From assembly GCA_902497145.1 (NCBI GenBank), contig CABVDR010000004.1:1-64000 (forward strand): a stretch of 64,000 nt of DNA, in the 5' to 3' direction. Below the pieces are notes generated by a model. That model was not told the DNA's origin, did no database searches, and saw only the letters and a program-made list of their open reading frames with translations. The translations under genes were made by a program, and so were the position numbers. Positions 42,810 through 50,428 of the stretch are shown here, piece by piece. The DNA is from an uncultured Oscillospiraceae bacterium (GTDB taxonomy: Bacteria; Bacillota; Clostridia; Oscillospirales; Oscillospiraceae). Position 1 is the first letter of the stretch; each line of letters begins with the position of its first letter.

Positions 42810-43562
42810 TCAGCCCAGCTTGCAATACGCTTCGTCAGACACGGCCTCCAGCCACTCGTTGGAGCAGTCTTCACCGGGGACCTCCAGGGCCAGGTGAGAG
42901 AACCAACTGTCGGCGGCGGCGCCGTGCCAGTGCTTGACCCCCGTGGGAATGTTGACCACGTCACCGGGGTGGAGATCCTGGGGCTCCTTGCCCCACTCCT
43001 GATACCAGCCCCGGCCAGCCACACAGATGAGCATCTGTCCGCCGCCCTTGGCGGCGTGGTGGATGTGCCAGTTGTTGCGGCAGCCAGGCTCAAAGGTAAC
43101 ATTGTACACGCCTACCTGACTGGTGGAGAGGGGGTGCAGGTAGCTCTGGCCCACAAAATACTGGGCAAAGGCATTGTTGGGCGCGCCGATGGGGAATACC
43201 ATCTCCTTCTGGTGCTGACTTTTGCCGTCCTTTCCGTCCTCCTCGCCCCAGACCTCCTTGGCCATGCGGAAGGCGGCCCAGGCCTTGGGCCAGCCGGCGT
43301 AGAAGGCGGCGTGAGTGAGGATCTCCGCAATCTCCTCCCGGGTGATGCCGTTATTTTTCGCCGTGGTCAAGTGGTACTGGAAGGAGCTGTCCACCAAACC
43401 CTGGGACATGAGGGACACCACGGTGACGAGGGAGCGGTCCCGCAGGGAGAGTTTATCCTCCCGGCTCCATACCTCGCCGAACAACACGTCGTCGTTGAGT
43501 TGGGCAAACTTGGGGGCAAACTGCCCCAGAGCATCTCTGCCCGCTGTCTGCTTGACTGCCAT
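42810..43562 (-). CDS. Carboxymuconolactone decarboxylase domain and cupin fusion protein
   Basis: The 250-residue protein joins an AhpD/CMD-like domain (about 1-105; RSLVTVVSLMSQGL, LTHAAFYAGWPKAWAAF), here without a clear CxxC pair, to a C-terminal cupin (about 140-235; YNVTFEPGCRNNWHIHHAAKGGGQMLICVAGRGWYQEWG with HxH metal ligands, then PGDVVNIPTGVKHWHGA). Such fusions are common in gut Clostridia next to dienelactone-hydrolase-like and flavodoxin genes, as here. The reaction is unknown. Confidence 0.88.
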   Translation of the reverse strand: MAVKQTAGRDALGQFAPKFAQLNDDVLFGEVWSREDKLSLRDRSLVTVVSLMSQGLVDSSFQYHLTTAKNNGITREEIAEILTHAAFYAGWPKAWAAFRMAKEVWGEEDGKDGKSQHQKEMVFPIGAPNNAFAQYFVGQSYLHPLSTSQVGVYNVTFEPGCRNNWHIHHAAKGGGQMLICVAGRGWYQEWGKEPQDLHPGDVVNIPTGVKHWHGAAADSWFSHLALEVPGEDCSNEWLEAVSDEAYCKLG

Positions 43563-43585
43563 ATCAAATGCCTCCTAATCTGTGT

Positions 43586-44560
43586 TTACTTGAAATATTC
43601 CTGGAAGAACTGCTGGATCTTAGCAAAGGGGATGATGTCCTTGCGGTCATAGAGGTCGGTGTGGACCGCGCCGGGGATGAGGAGCAGTTCTTTGTTGTCG
43701 GTGTTGGGGTTGTCCTTTACCATGTCGGCAAAGGCGTCCTTGCTGAAGTAGCAGGAGTGGGCCTTCTCCCCGTGGATCATCAGCACCGCACTGCGGATCT
43801 CATTTGAGTAGCGCAGGATGGGCATGTTAAGGAAAGACAGGGAGGAGGTCACGTTCCAGCCCTCGTTGGAGTTGAGAGAGCGCTCGGTGTAGCCCCGCTC
43901 CGTTTTGTAGTAGTCGTAGTAGTCTTTGACAAAGAAGGGGGCGTCCTCCGGCAGGGGATCCACCACACCGCCCGCCCGGGCGTAGGTCCCAGCCTTATAA
44001 TCCTCGGTGCGCTGGGCGTTGAGTGCTTTTCGTGTCTCAAACCGGGCGTCGGCGCTGTCGGCAGAGTCAAAGTAGCCCTTGGCGTTGACCCGGGTCATGT
44101 CGTACATGGTGGAGGCCACCGTGGCCTTGATGCGGGTGTCCATGGCAGCGGCGTTCAAGGCCATGCCGCCAAAGCCGCAGATCCCCAGAATGCCGATCTT
44201 CTCTGGGTCTACAAAGTCCCGGGTGGCGAGGAAGTCCACGGCGGCAGAGAAGTCCTCCGTGTTGATGTCAGGGGAGGCCACGTTGCGCACTTCGCCGCCG
44301 CTCTCCCCGATGAAGGAGGGGTCAAAGGCCAGGGCGGCAAAGCCCCGGGAGGCAAGTTCCTCAGCGTACAGGCCGGAGCACTGCTCCTTTACTGCACCAA
44401 AGGGGCCGGACACCGCCACAGCAGACAGTTTTCCGGAAACGCCGTGGGGCAGATACAGGTCACCGCACAGTTCGATGCCGTAACGGTTGTGAAAGCGAAT
44501 CTTCTCCCGGGTCACAGTATCCCGCAGAGGAAAGGAATATCCGTTATATTTGGAATGCAT
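43586..44560 (-). CDS. Alpha/beta hydrolase (dienelactone hydrolase-like)
   Basis: The 324-residue hydrolase has a predicted nucleophile region GILGICGFGGMALNAA. The elbow Gly-x-Cys-x-Gly suggests a Cys nucleophile as in dienelactone hydrolases. The acid and His are plausible in VLMIHGEKAHSCYFS and GAVHTDLYD. It lies between the CMD-cupin and flavodoxin genes, 12-24 bp from each, in one operon. Substrate unknown. Confidence 0.86.
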   Translation of the reverse strand: MHSKYNGYSFPLRDTVTREKIRFHNRYGIELCGDLYLPHGVSGKLSAVAVSGPFGAVKEQCSGLYAEELASRGFAALAFDPSFIGESGGEVRNVASPDINTEDFSAAVDFLATRDFVDPEKIGILGICGFGGMALNAAAMDTRIKATVASTMYDMTRVNAKGYFDSADSADARFETRKALNAQRTEDYKAGTYARAGGVVDPLPEDAPFFVKDYYDYYKTERGYTERSLNSNEGWNVTSSLSFLNMPILRYSNEIRSAVLMIHGEKAHSCYFSKDAFADMVKDNPNTDNKELLLIPGAVHTDLYDRKDIIPFAKIQQFFQEYFK

Positions 44561-44572
44561 GTAGGTTCCTCC

Positions 44573-45106
44573 TTACACATGTTTGCCCATCTCATAGGCG
44601 GCAGTCAGCTTTTCCTGAGCCATCTCTCCGGGGTCGTTGGCGTTGCCGCCCCGGACTACACCGGCCAGTTTGGCCTGCTCAAAACAGTCAATCCAGCCCT
44701 CCAGACCATGTACCGGGCCGTCTGAGGCACTGTCATCCTCCGCAGAGGCGGTGAGCAGGTAGATGTCCCGGAACTGGTAGTCGGCGGAGTAGAGGGGGTT
44801 GGCCCGATCCAGCAGGGTCTTCATCTGGCCGGACATCTCGTAATAGTAGACCGGGGTGGCAAAGCAGATAACCTCTGCGGCCCCCATTTTTTCCGCGATG
44901 GCGTTGGCATCATCCTGAATGACGCAGCGGGGTGCCTTCAGACAGGCCATGCAGCCGTTGCAGAACTGCAGGTTCTTGCCCCGCAGGGAGATCACCTCCA
45001 CACAATGGCCGGCCTCCCGGGCACCTTGGGCGAATTGCTGAGCCAGCAGGTCGGAGTTGCTGTTCTGCCGCAGGCTGGTAGAGATCACTAAAACGTTTTT
45101 ACTCAT
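44573..45106 (-). CDS. Flavodoxin family / NADPH-dependent FMN reductase
   Basis: A 177-residue protein of the iron-sulfur-flavoprotein-like group: LVISTSLRQNSNSDLLAQQFA forms the FMN phosphate loop, CNGCMACLKAPRC has the compact Cys motif of that group, and FATPVYYYEMSGQMKTLLDR is the second flavin loop. ATG 45106 with AGGAGG upstream is preferred over the longer frame. First gene of the flavodoxin, hydrolase, CMD-cupin operon. Confidence 0.88.
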   Translation of the reverse strand: MSKNVLVISTSLRQNSNSDLLAQQFAQGAREAGHCVEVISLRGKNLQFCNGCMACLKAPRCVIQDDANAIAEKMGAAEVICFATPVYYYEMSGQMKTLLDRANPLYSADYQFRDIYLLTASAEDDSASDGPVHGLEGWIDCFEQAKLAGVVRGGNANDPGEMAQEKLTAAYEMGKHV

Positions 45107-45181
45107 TGTATATCCTCCTTGCTTGGCGGTGGCTGGGGGCACAATGCCCATGACCGCACTTCCATATGTGTTTCTAATCTA

Positions 45182-45210
45182 ATTGTATCACTGACCTAAG
45201 TGGATAACAA
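45182..45210 (-). promoter_or_regulatory. Promoter of the flavodoxin operon with operator-like repeat in the spacer
   Basis: On the minus strand TTGTTA (45210-45205) and TACAAT (45187-45182) flank a 17-bp spacer containing the inverted repeat CACT-N6-AGTG. Upstream DNA (about 45210-45250) is very AT-rich, with ATATCGATAT and the perfect palindrome ATATAGATCTATAT. MerR-family proteins bind spacers, although they usually favour 19-20 bp. Confidence 0.6.
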
Positions 45211-45377
45211 ATATCGATATATAATATAGATCTATATGTAAAATCTATATAATTCGCGTGCAATTAGTTCTTGGGAGATGGACATTGGGATGGTCTGGCG
45301 GTGCGAGATAATTCTTTCTGCGCTGCTCTGTACACGGTGAAAATTCCAGCCAGAATGAGGAACGAAAAGAATGTGCC

Positions 45378-45746
45378 TCATCCTTGATCTTCTCCGCTTT
45401 GTTGTGTTTTCCGGATCTCATGACGCAGGTAATCCAGACGCTGGAGCTGGTGCTCTTTGAAATGGATCTCGTCCAGTGCGGCGCGGCGTTTTTGCTCCAA
45501 CATCTCCAGGCGCTGGAGGCAGGAATCCTCGCACTCCAGCAGCAGGCGCATGTATGTCTTTACCTCTTCGGTAGTAAAGCCAATGTCATGGAGAGTCATG
45601 ATAATGCTCAGCCGCTCCAGATCCGTGTCATCGTACTGCCAGGCACCCATGACCTGCTTTACGGCTCCGCACAGTCCCCAGCTCTCATACTCCTGCAAGA
45701 TGTTTATGGGGATCTGATAGCGTTCGCTCGCCTCTAGGATCGTCAT
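45378..45746 (-). CDS. MerR-family transcriptional regulator
   Basis: The 122-residue protein has a MerR-like winged helix (SERYQIPINILQEYESWGLC, QYDDTDLERLSIIMTLHDIGFTTEEVKTYMRLLLE) and a C-terminal coiled coil (LQRLEMLEQKRRAALDEIHFKEHQLQRLDYLRHEI) for dimerisation, without a metal-binding extension. ATG 45746 has GGGAGGAAC upstream. It lies immediately upstream of the flavodoxin operon in the same orientation, and is its likely regulator. Confidence 0.82.
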   Translation of the reverse strand: MTILEASERYQIPINILQEYESWGLCGAVKQVMGAWQYDDTDLERLSIIMTLHDIGFTTEEVKTYMRLLLECEDSCLQRLEMLEQKRRAALDEIHFKEHQLQRLDYLRHEIRKTQQSGEDQG

Positions 45747-45767
45747 GATGTTCCTCCCAAAATGAAA

Positions 45768-45800
45768 GAATGCAGATGTCTGATCAGGACATCTGCATTC
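45768..45800. promoter_or_regulatory. 13-bp inverted repeat upstream of the merR gene
   Basis: GAATGCAGATGTC (45768-45780) and GACATCTGCATTC (45788-45800) are perfectly complementary around a 7-nt loop. It lies between a weak promoter-like region and the SD, so it is an operator or a leader hairpin; leftward it is followed by TTTCATTTTGGGAGG. Confidence 0.6.
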
Positions 45801-45942
45801 TAAAACAAAGCAGTTATAATGTCTAATGCTCATTTTGAATAATCAAAAATAGATGTTAGGCATTTCTGATGTGCTCCGTCGGAGCGGACTGTGCTCTTTG
45901 TTGAGTTGTTGGGAAAGTTCCATAGAACAATTTGAGCCCCAC

Positions 45943-46896
45943 TCAACCGATGGAGTGCTTGTAGACCCGCTTCTCCAGAGCAAAGATCCGGTTGCTGAAC
46001 TCTCCCTCCTCCAGCTTGTCAAACGCCTCCCGGTAAATTTCCATCCGGCTGTCGATCTGATCAATGTAGGACAAAAGCTCACTTTCTGCGCAGATGGGAC
46101 GTACTGCTGCTCCGTACTCCGGCTCCCCGTGGTGGGAGAGCACTAGATGCTGCAGCAGAACGGACTTCTCCTCCGGAAGATTCAGCTCCCGGGCGACCTG
46201 TCCTACCTCTTGAGCACCCATCACCAGATGGCCCAGCAGCTGCCCCTTCATGGAGTAGCCGGTCACCAGACCCAGTTCAGAGCGGGCAAATTCCGTCTCC
46301 TTTTGCAGATCGTGGGCAAAGGTGCCGGCGATCAGCAGACTGCGGTCCACGGTATCGGAGTAGAGCCCGGCAAGAAAGTCGGCCATCTTCATCATGTTCC
46401 CGGTGTGCATCAGAAGGCCGTTGAGAAAGCCGTGGTGCACACTTTTGGCGGCGGGGATTTGCTGGAACGTCTCCTTGTGACGGCGGAACAGCTCAAGAGC
46501 GATGCGCTTGTAGTCCTCATCTTGGATGGAGTTCAGCAGCTCCAACACGTTGGAGAGGGCGAGGTCCGCATCAATGGGGGCGACCGGGACCAGCGCGGCG
46601 ACGTCATAGTGGTCCGTTTGATCCGTCAGCCGGATGCTCTCGATGGTCACCTGAGAGGCCCCACGGAACTCTGTTACGGTACCCTGGATTTTGACTACCT
46701 TTCCCTCGTCTGCGGCATTGATGGGGCCGGGGTAGTCCCATACCTTGGCCTCCATGGATCCGGAGGCGTCGGAGAGGGTGGCGTTCAGAAAGGGCTTGCC
46801 GTTGGCGGTGACCTTAGGATAGGCCCCCTTTAAAATATAAAAACCTTCTACCTCGTCGCCAATCTCCATATTGCGGATTGCTTTGTTGTATTCCAT
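45943..46896 (-). CDS. YhaM-like 3'-5' exoribonuclease (OB fold plus HD domain)
   Basis: The 317-residue protein has an N-terminal OB-fold nucleic-acid-binding domain (GDEVEGFYILKGAYPKVTANGKPFLNATLSDASG) and a C-terminal HD domain with HHGFLNGLLMHTGNMMKMA, GTFAHDLQKE and LSHHGEPEYGA, the metal-binding His/Asp residues. YhaM-type enzymes trim single-stranded RNA or DNA 3' ends. AGGAGG lies 8 nt before the ATG. The gap from 46897 to 47305 contains its promoter region and a stable hairpin. Confidence 0.87.
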   Translation of the reverse strand: MEYNKAIRNMEIGDEVEGFYILKGAYPKVTANGKPFLNATLSDASGSMEAKVWDYPGPINAADEGKVVKIQGTVTEFRGASQVTIESIRLTDQTDHYDVAALVPVAPIDADLALSNVLELLNSIQDEDYKRIALELFRRHKETFQQIPAAKSVHHGFLNGLLMHTGNMMKMADFLAGLYSDTVDRSLLIAGTFAHDLQKETEFARSELGLVTGYSMKGQLLGHLVMGAQEVGQVARELNLPEEKSVLLQHLVLSHHGEPEYGAAVRPICAESELLSYIDQIDSRMEIYREAFDKLEEGEFSNRIFALEKRVYKHSIG

Positions 46897-46982
46897 CGTA
46901 ATATCCTCCTATTTGAAGCGAACTGTATGTTGATTCATGTGTTCTATCCCACACTCTGAGCCACGGTGCTCGAAGAGCGATT

Positions 46983-47022
46983 GGTCAAGGGCGGGGCAGA
47001 ACAGCCTGTCCCCGCCTTGGCC
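46983..47022. other. Stable unclassified hairpin in a 409-bp gene-free gap
   Basis: GGTCAAGGGCGGGG pairs with CCCCGCCTTGGCC (13 pairs, one bulged G), extended inward by CAG/CTG. There is no U-tract on either side, so it is not a terminator. It could belong to the yhaM leader (minus strand) or to a small RNA. The rest of the gap (46897-47305) shows no other supported element. Confidence 0.45.
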
Positions 47023-47305
47023 ACAGGGCAGCTGTTAAATGATACCATTGAAATGCGCTGTCGTCAAAGCCTCAAATTGGAAAAGGTTTCGGTCTGCTTC
47101 AAGGGGGAGGATTCGTTGCCTGTTCGGCGGGGCCCCATATCATGATTCTATCATCATGCAGAAGGAGCGGGATATTTGCTGTTTCAGTGGAAATAGCCCG
47201 TCTTAATTTTCGGATTCAGTGATGTATTTCGGACCGGTAAAATGTTAAGATATGTTTGTAGCAAAAAGGAAACACGCTGTGAAGTCCAGCTGTGAGGTGA
47301 TTGAG

Positions 47306-47434
47306 ATGGATGTAAAAACCCGGATCAAGACCATACATTTGATGGATATGCTCCAGAAAAAACCTGTCTATGCGGAGAACCTGGGGCTTGAAGTCACACT
47401 GAAAAAGGCCAGCCCTGAGAAAATGGAACCATAG
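47306..47434 (+). CDS. Small hypothetical protein (42 aa)
   Basis: A 42-codon frame beginning at ATG 47306 after GAGGTGATTGAG. It encodes a basic peptide, MDVKTRIKTIHLMDMLQKKP with an amphipathic helix, then YAENLGLEVTLKKASPEKMEP. It ends 12 bp before a strong terminator, which supports a real transcript. Upstream in-frame codons exist back to 47252 but lack a ribosome binding site. Function unknown. Confidence 0.55.
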   Translation: MDVKTRIKTIHLMDMLQKKPVYAENLGLEVTLKKASPEKMEP

Positions 47435-47446
47435 GCAGTCCTGCTG

Positions 47447-47477
47447 GGGGCCTCACAGAGATGGGAGGCCCCTTTTT
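47447..47477 (+). terminator. Intrinsic terminator
   Basis: GGGGCCTC pairs with GAGGCCCC, followed by TTTTTG. Confidence 0.85.
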
Positions 47478-47527
47478 GTAAAAGAGAAAGAGAGAATTGC
47501 ATTTTAATGCGAGGAAAGGAGAAGAGT

Positions 47528-48472
47528 GTGGTGAGCTACTATGATGAACAGCTGCGTCTTTTGCAGGATCAGTGCGCCAGAAAGAAAAAGCTGAAGGCAG
47601 CCCGGCGTGAATTGCATCGCCAGCGTGATACCCTGACCGGGCAGGTAGAGGAGCTCAAGCAGGTCATGGTAGAGGAACAGGAGGATGTGGATCGGCTGGA
47701 GGGCCGCAGCCTTGCGGCATTTTTCTACCATGTTGTTGGAAAAATGGACGAGAAACTGACAGAGGAACGGCAGGAGGCCTATGCGGCCAAAGTGAAATAT
47801 GACGCCGCAGCCAGGGAGCTGGCAGGCGTGGAAATGGACTTGCAGCGGTGTGAGTCGGAGCTGGACAGACTGCAGGGATGTGAAGCCCGATATCAGGCTG
47901 TTTTGGACGGAAAAATCCAGGCGGTTAAAAATCAGGGCGGAGAGACGGCAGCCAAGATTCTGCAGATGGAGGAGCGTGCCGCCTATCTGGAGATCCAGAA
48001 AAAGGAACTTCGAGAGGCGATGGAGGCCGGAAATGCCGCACTCTCCAGCACAGATCAGATTTTATCCAGCCTGGACAGTGCGGAGGGATGGGGTACCTTG
48101 GACTTATTTGGCGGAGGGCTGATCAGCGACCTGGCCAAACATGGACACCTTGACGATGCCCAGGAGGCGGTGGAGCGTCTGCAATCCCAGCTCCGGGCTT
48201 TTAAAACGGAGCTGGCCGATGTGACCATCAACGCTGATCTTCAGGTGAGTATCGATGGATTTCTTCGTTTTGCCGACTATTTCTTTGACGGCTTGCTTGC
48301 CGACTGGACTGTGTTGGACCAGATCCACCAGTCCCAGGATCAGGTGCAGGCGACCCGAACCCAGATCTGCAGCGTGTTAGACCATCTGCGCACGATGATG
48401 GCCGACGCAGATCGGGAAATAGCAGCCAATCAAAATGAGATGGAAACCCTGGTACATAGCGTGCCGATGTAG
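47528..48472 (+). CDS. Hypothetical coiled-coil protein
   Basis: A 314-residue soluble protein that is mostly helical. Heptad-rich coiled coil covers about residues 5-160 (KKKLKAARRELHRQRDTLTGQVEELKQVMVEE, YDAAARELAGVEMDLQRCESELDRLQ). A middle segment, WGTLDLFGGGLISDLAKHGHLDDAQEAVERLQSQLRAF, and a second helical region follow. GTG 47528 (or GTG 47531) is preferred because AAAGGAG at 47515-47521 is correctly spaced; ATG 47507 lies in front of that site. A small gene follows in the same direction. Function unknown; no membrane segment or signal. Confidence 0.75.
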   Translation: MVSYYDEQLRLLQDQCARKKKLKAARRELHRQRDTLTGQVEELKQVMVEEQEDVDRLEGRSLAAFFYHVVGKMDEKLTEERQEAYAAKVKYDAAARELAGVEMDLQRCESELDRLQGCEARYQAVLDGKIQAVKNQGGETAAKILQMEERAAYLEIQKKELREAMEAGNAALSSTDQILSSLDSAEGWGTLDLFGGGLISDLAKHGHLDDAQEAVERLQSQLRAFKTELADVTINADLQVSIDGFLRFADYFFDGLLADWTVLDQIHQSQDQVQATRTQICSVLDHLRTMMADADREIAANQNEMETLVHSVPM

Positions 48473-48505
48473 TCAATACAATACCGACAGAAGGGAGACA
48501 AGAAT

Positions 48506-48682
48506 GTGAGCGGGGAAACTGACATACAGGGGACTTTTAAGCTCTGGATCAACTGGACAGATCATATTGTATCGTTTCAACGGGTGGAAAAAGGAAGCTT
48601 TGAGGCGCTGGAGTTTCCCACCAATGAGGAACGCTTTGCCTATGTATTTGATCACTGTGCAACGGGATTTCGGATCCAGTAA
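48506..48682 (+). CDS. Small hypothetical protein (58 aa)
   Basis: A GTG at 48506 with GGGAG about 8 nt upstream opens a 58-codon frame ending TAA at 48682. The product, starting SGETDIQGTFKLWINWTDHI and ending CATGFRIQ, is rich in aromatic residues and looks like a small beta-strand domain. It follows the coiled-coil gene by 33 bp and ends just before a terminator. Codon usage matches its neighbours. Function unknown. Confidence 0.65.
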   Translation: MSGETDIQGTFKLWINWTDHIVSFQRVEKGSFEALEFPTNEERFAYVFDHCATGFRIQ

Positions 48683-48693
48683 TGAATGCAGAA

Positions 48694-48725
48694 AGCCGCA
48701 GACCGATTTGGCCTGCGGCTTTTTG
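48694..48725 (+). terminator. Intrinsic terminator
   Basis: AGCCGCAG pairs with CTGCGGCT, followed by TTTTTG. Confidence 0.8.
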
Positions 48726-48779
48726 CGGAGGGAAACGCAATCAGAGAAGCGGAAAGTTAGAGCGGTCCGATGGGCCTTG

Positions 48780-50021
48780 TTACCGCCGTACCCACTTGCC
48801 AAAGAGCGTCTTTTTATAGTGTCTTAATTCCTCTTTGACTTCTACATAATCGCCGGCCTTCTGAAGATATTCCACACCCTTTGCAATGTTCTTTGGAACA
48901 CCCAGGCCGTTGCAGTACATCTTTCCCAGAAGATAAAACGCGTGAGGGCAGTCCCAGTCGATCCGATTCAGATAAGTAAAGGCCTTGGCGTAGTCCTGCT
49001 GGGTCCCCTGGCCGTTGGCGTAGCAGGCACCCAGATAGTAAAGCATGGCCGGACCGCCGTGGTCCTCCGCCCACTTGAGCAGCTGAAAGGCCTTGGCGTA
49101 ATCCCGCTCCACGCCGCGCCCGTCATAGTAGCACATGCCCAATCGGTTAGCAGGGTTTACTTTTTCCTGGATCGGCGCCGAGAGTGCCTGCTGATAATAT
49201 TGGGCGGCCCTGGCGTTGTCCTTGGGTACTCCCTCCCCCAGCTCATAGGAGTAGCCCGCCCAGAAGAAGGCCCGGGGCTCCCCCGCCTCCGCCGCCCTGC
49301 GGTAGAGGTCAAAGGCCTCCCCCTTGTTTTCCTGGTCATAGAGCTCGTTGGCATAGTAGAAGAAGTAACTGGGATACCCCTTCTCCGCCCCATAGCGGTA
49401 CACCTCGATGGCTTTCTCCGGCCGGGGAGAGATCAGCCCCGTTTTCCCCTCCCGATAGAAATTGGCCAGGTTGACGCCGCCGCTGGCGAGGCCGCTGCGC
49501 AGGGACCTCCACAGCCATTCCTCGCACTTAGCGTAATTCTCCCGCAGATAGCTTTGAACCGCATCGTCGCTGTCGAAATCCTCCCGGGTCTTGCCCTCGA
49601 TTTCCGGAAAATCGCCCCAGTAGTACGCATTGCCGATGATCATCTGACACAGAGGCTCCCCGTGCTCCGCCTTGTCCAGCACGGTATCAAAGGCCTCCTG
49701 GAAAGTCAGAGGCATGGCCTGGGCCAGCTTCCGGTTCATTACTCCGCAGCGCAGGGACAGCAGCGTCCCGATGGCGCTGCCCTCCAGCACGGAGCGTCGC
49801 ATCAGCTCATCCCCCGCCTGCTCATCCACAGGGAAATTGTGCCCCGGCCAAGTGTACTCCGGCCCGTACAGGCACCGGGCCAGCAGACAGCAGGCGTCCG
49901 CATCCCCGTCCTGCGCGGCCTGCTGAAGCAGCTGGAAGCCCTCCTGGCCCCGGCGGGCGCGCAGGTCGTAGTAAATGTACTTCAAAGCCAGTTCTACCGG
50001 GTCGCTGAAAAACCGTCCCAT
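48780..50021 (-). CDS. Sel1/TPR-repeat protein
   Basis: The 413-residue protein consists largely of Sel1-like repeats of about 36 residues, for example EAFDLYRRAAEAGEPRAFFWAGYSYELGEGVPKDNARAAQYYQQAL, GMCYYDGRGVERDYAKAFQLLKWAEDHGGPAMLYYLGACYANGQGTQQDYAKAF and LGKMYCNGLGVPKNIAKGVEYLQKAGDY. Such solenoids mediate protein-protein contacts. No signal peptide. ATG 50021 is chosen on AGGAGG 9 nt upstream. It is the last of three leftward genes (with the DUF3795 and membrane protein genes) separated by short gaps. Confidence 0.88.
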   Translation of the reverse strand: MGRFFSDPVELALKYIYYDLRARRGQEGFQLLQQAAQDGDADACCLLARCLYGPEYTWPGHNFPVDEQAGDELMRRSVLEGSAIGTLLSLRCGVMNRKLAQAMPLTFQEAFDTVLDKAEHGEPLCQMIIGNAYYWGDFPEIEGKTREDFDSDDAVQSYLRENYAKCEEWLWRSLRSGLASGGVNLANFYREGKTGLISPRPEKAIEVYRYGAEKGYPSYFFYYANELYDQENKGEAFDLYRRAAEAGEPRAFFWAGYSYELGEGVPKDNARAAQYYQQALSAPIQEKVNPANRLGMCYYDGRGVERDYAKAFQLLKWAEDHGGPAMLYYLGACYANGQGTQQDYAKAFTYLNRIDWDCPHAFYLLGKMYCNGLGVPKNIAKGVEYLQKAGDYVEVKEELRHYKKTLFGKWVRR

Positions 50022-50062
50022 AGATATGACCTCCTTCCACCGCATCAAATCTGATCAGTAAG

Positions 50063-50401
50063 CTACATCACTTCTTTTAGATTCTTCTTTGCATCTGGGT
50101 TGTTTTGGATGATAACCCCTACCGTTTGGCAGTTCTCCAGCTCCGGACAGCCGCCGCAGGTGGTCACGCCCTTTTTTAAAGCGCACTGACGGATGTCACA
50201 CAGGTGTTCGCAGAATACCGTCTTGACTCCATCTCCTCGACATCCCAGACAATTGATATGCTCCGGCAGGATTGGCGTCTGATTCAGTGCAGCCCACAGC
50301 TTGGCTGTCTTCTCCCGCAGTACTTGGTCGTCATGGATCGTGGCTCGATAGGCATCACACACCTCACAGTCTAACCCACAGCATCCAATTCTCTCTTTCA
50401 T
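50063..50401 (-). CDS. DUF3795-type cysteine-rich protein
   Basis: A 112-residue protein with eleven Cys in the order CCGLDCEVC near the N-terminus, CLGCRG, CEHLC, CALKKG and CGGCPELENC. This matches DUF3795 proteins, presumably zinc- or iron-sulfur-binding; the function is unknown. ATG 50401 is chosen over the longer frame on GGGGAGGTG upstream. Confidence 0.8.
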   Translation of the reverse strand: MKERIGCCGLDCEVCDAYRATIHDDQVLREKTAKLWAALNQTPILPEHINCLGCRGDGVKTVFCEHLCDIRQCALKKGVTTCGGCPELENCQTVGVIIQNNPDAKKNLKEVM

Positions 50402-50428
50402 CGTGAGACACCTCCCCATTTTTAGCTT

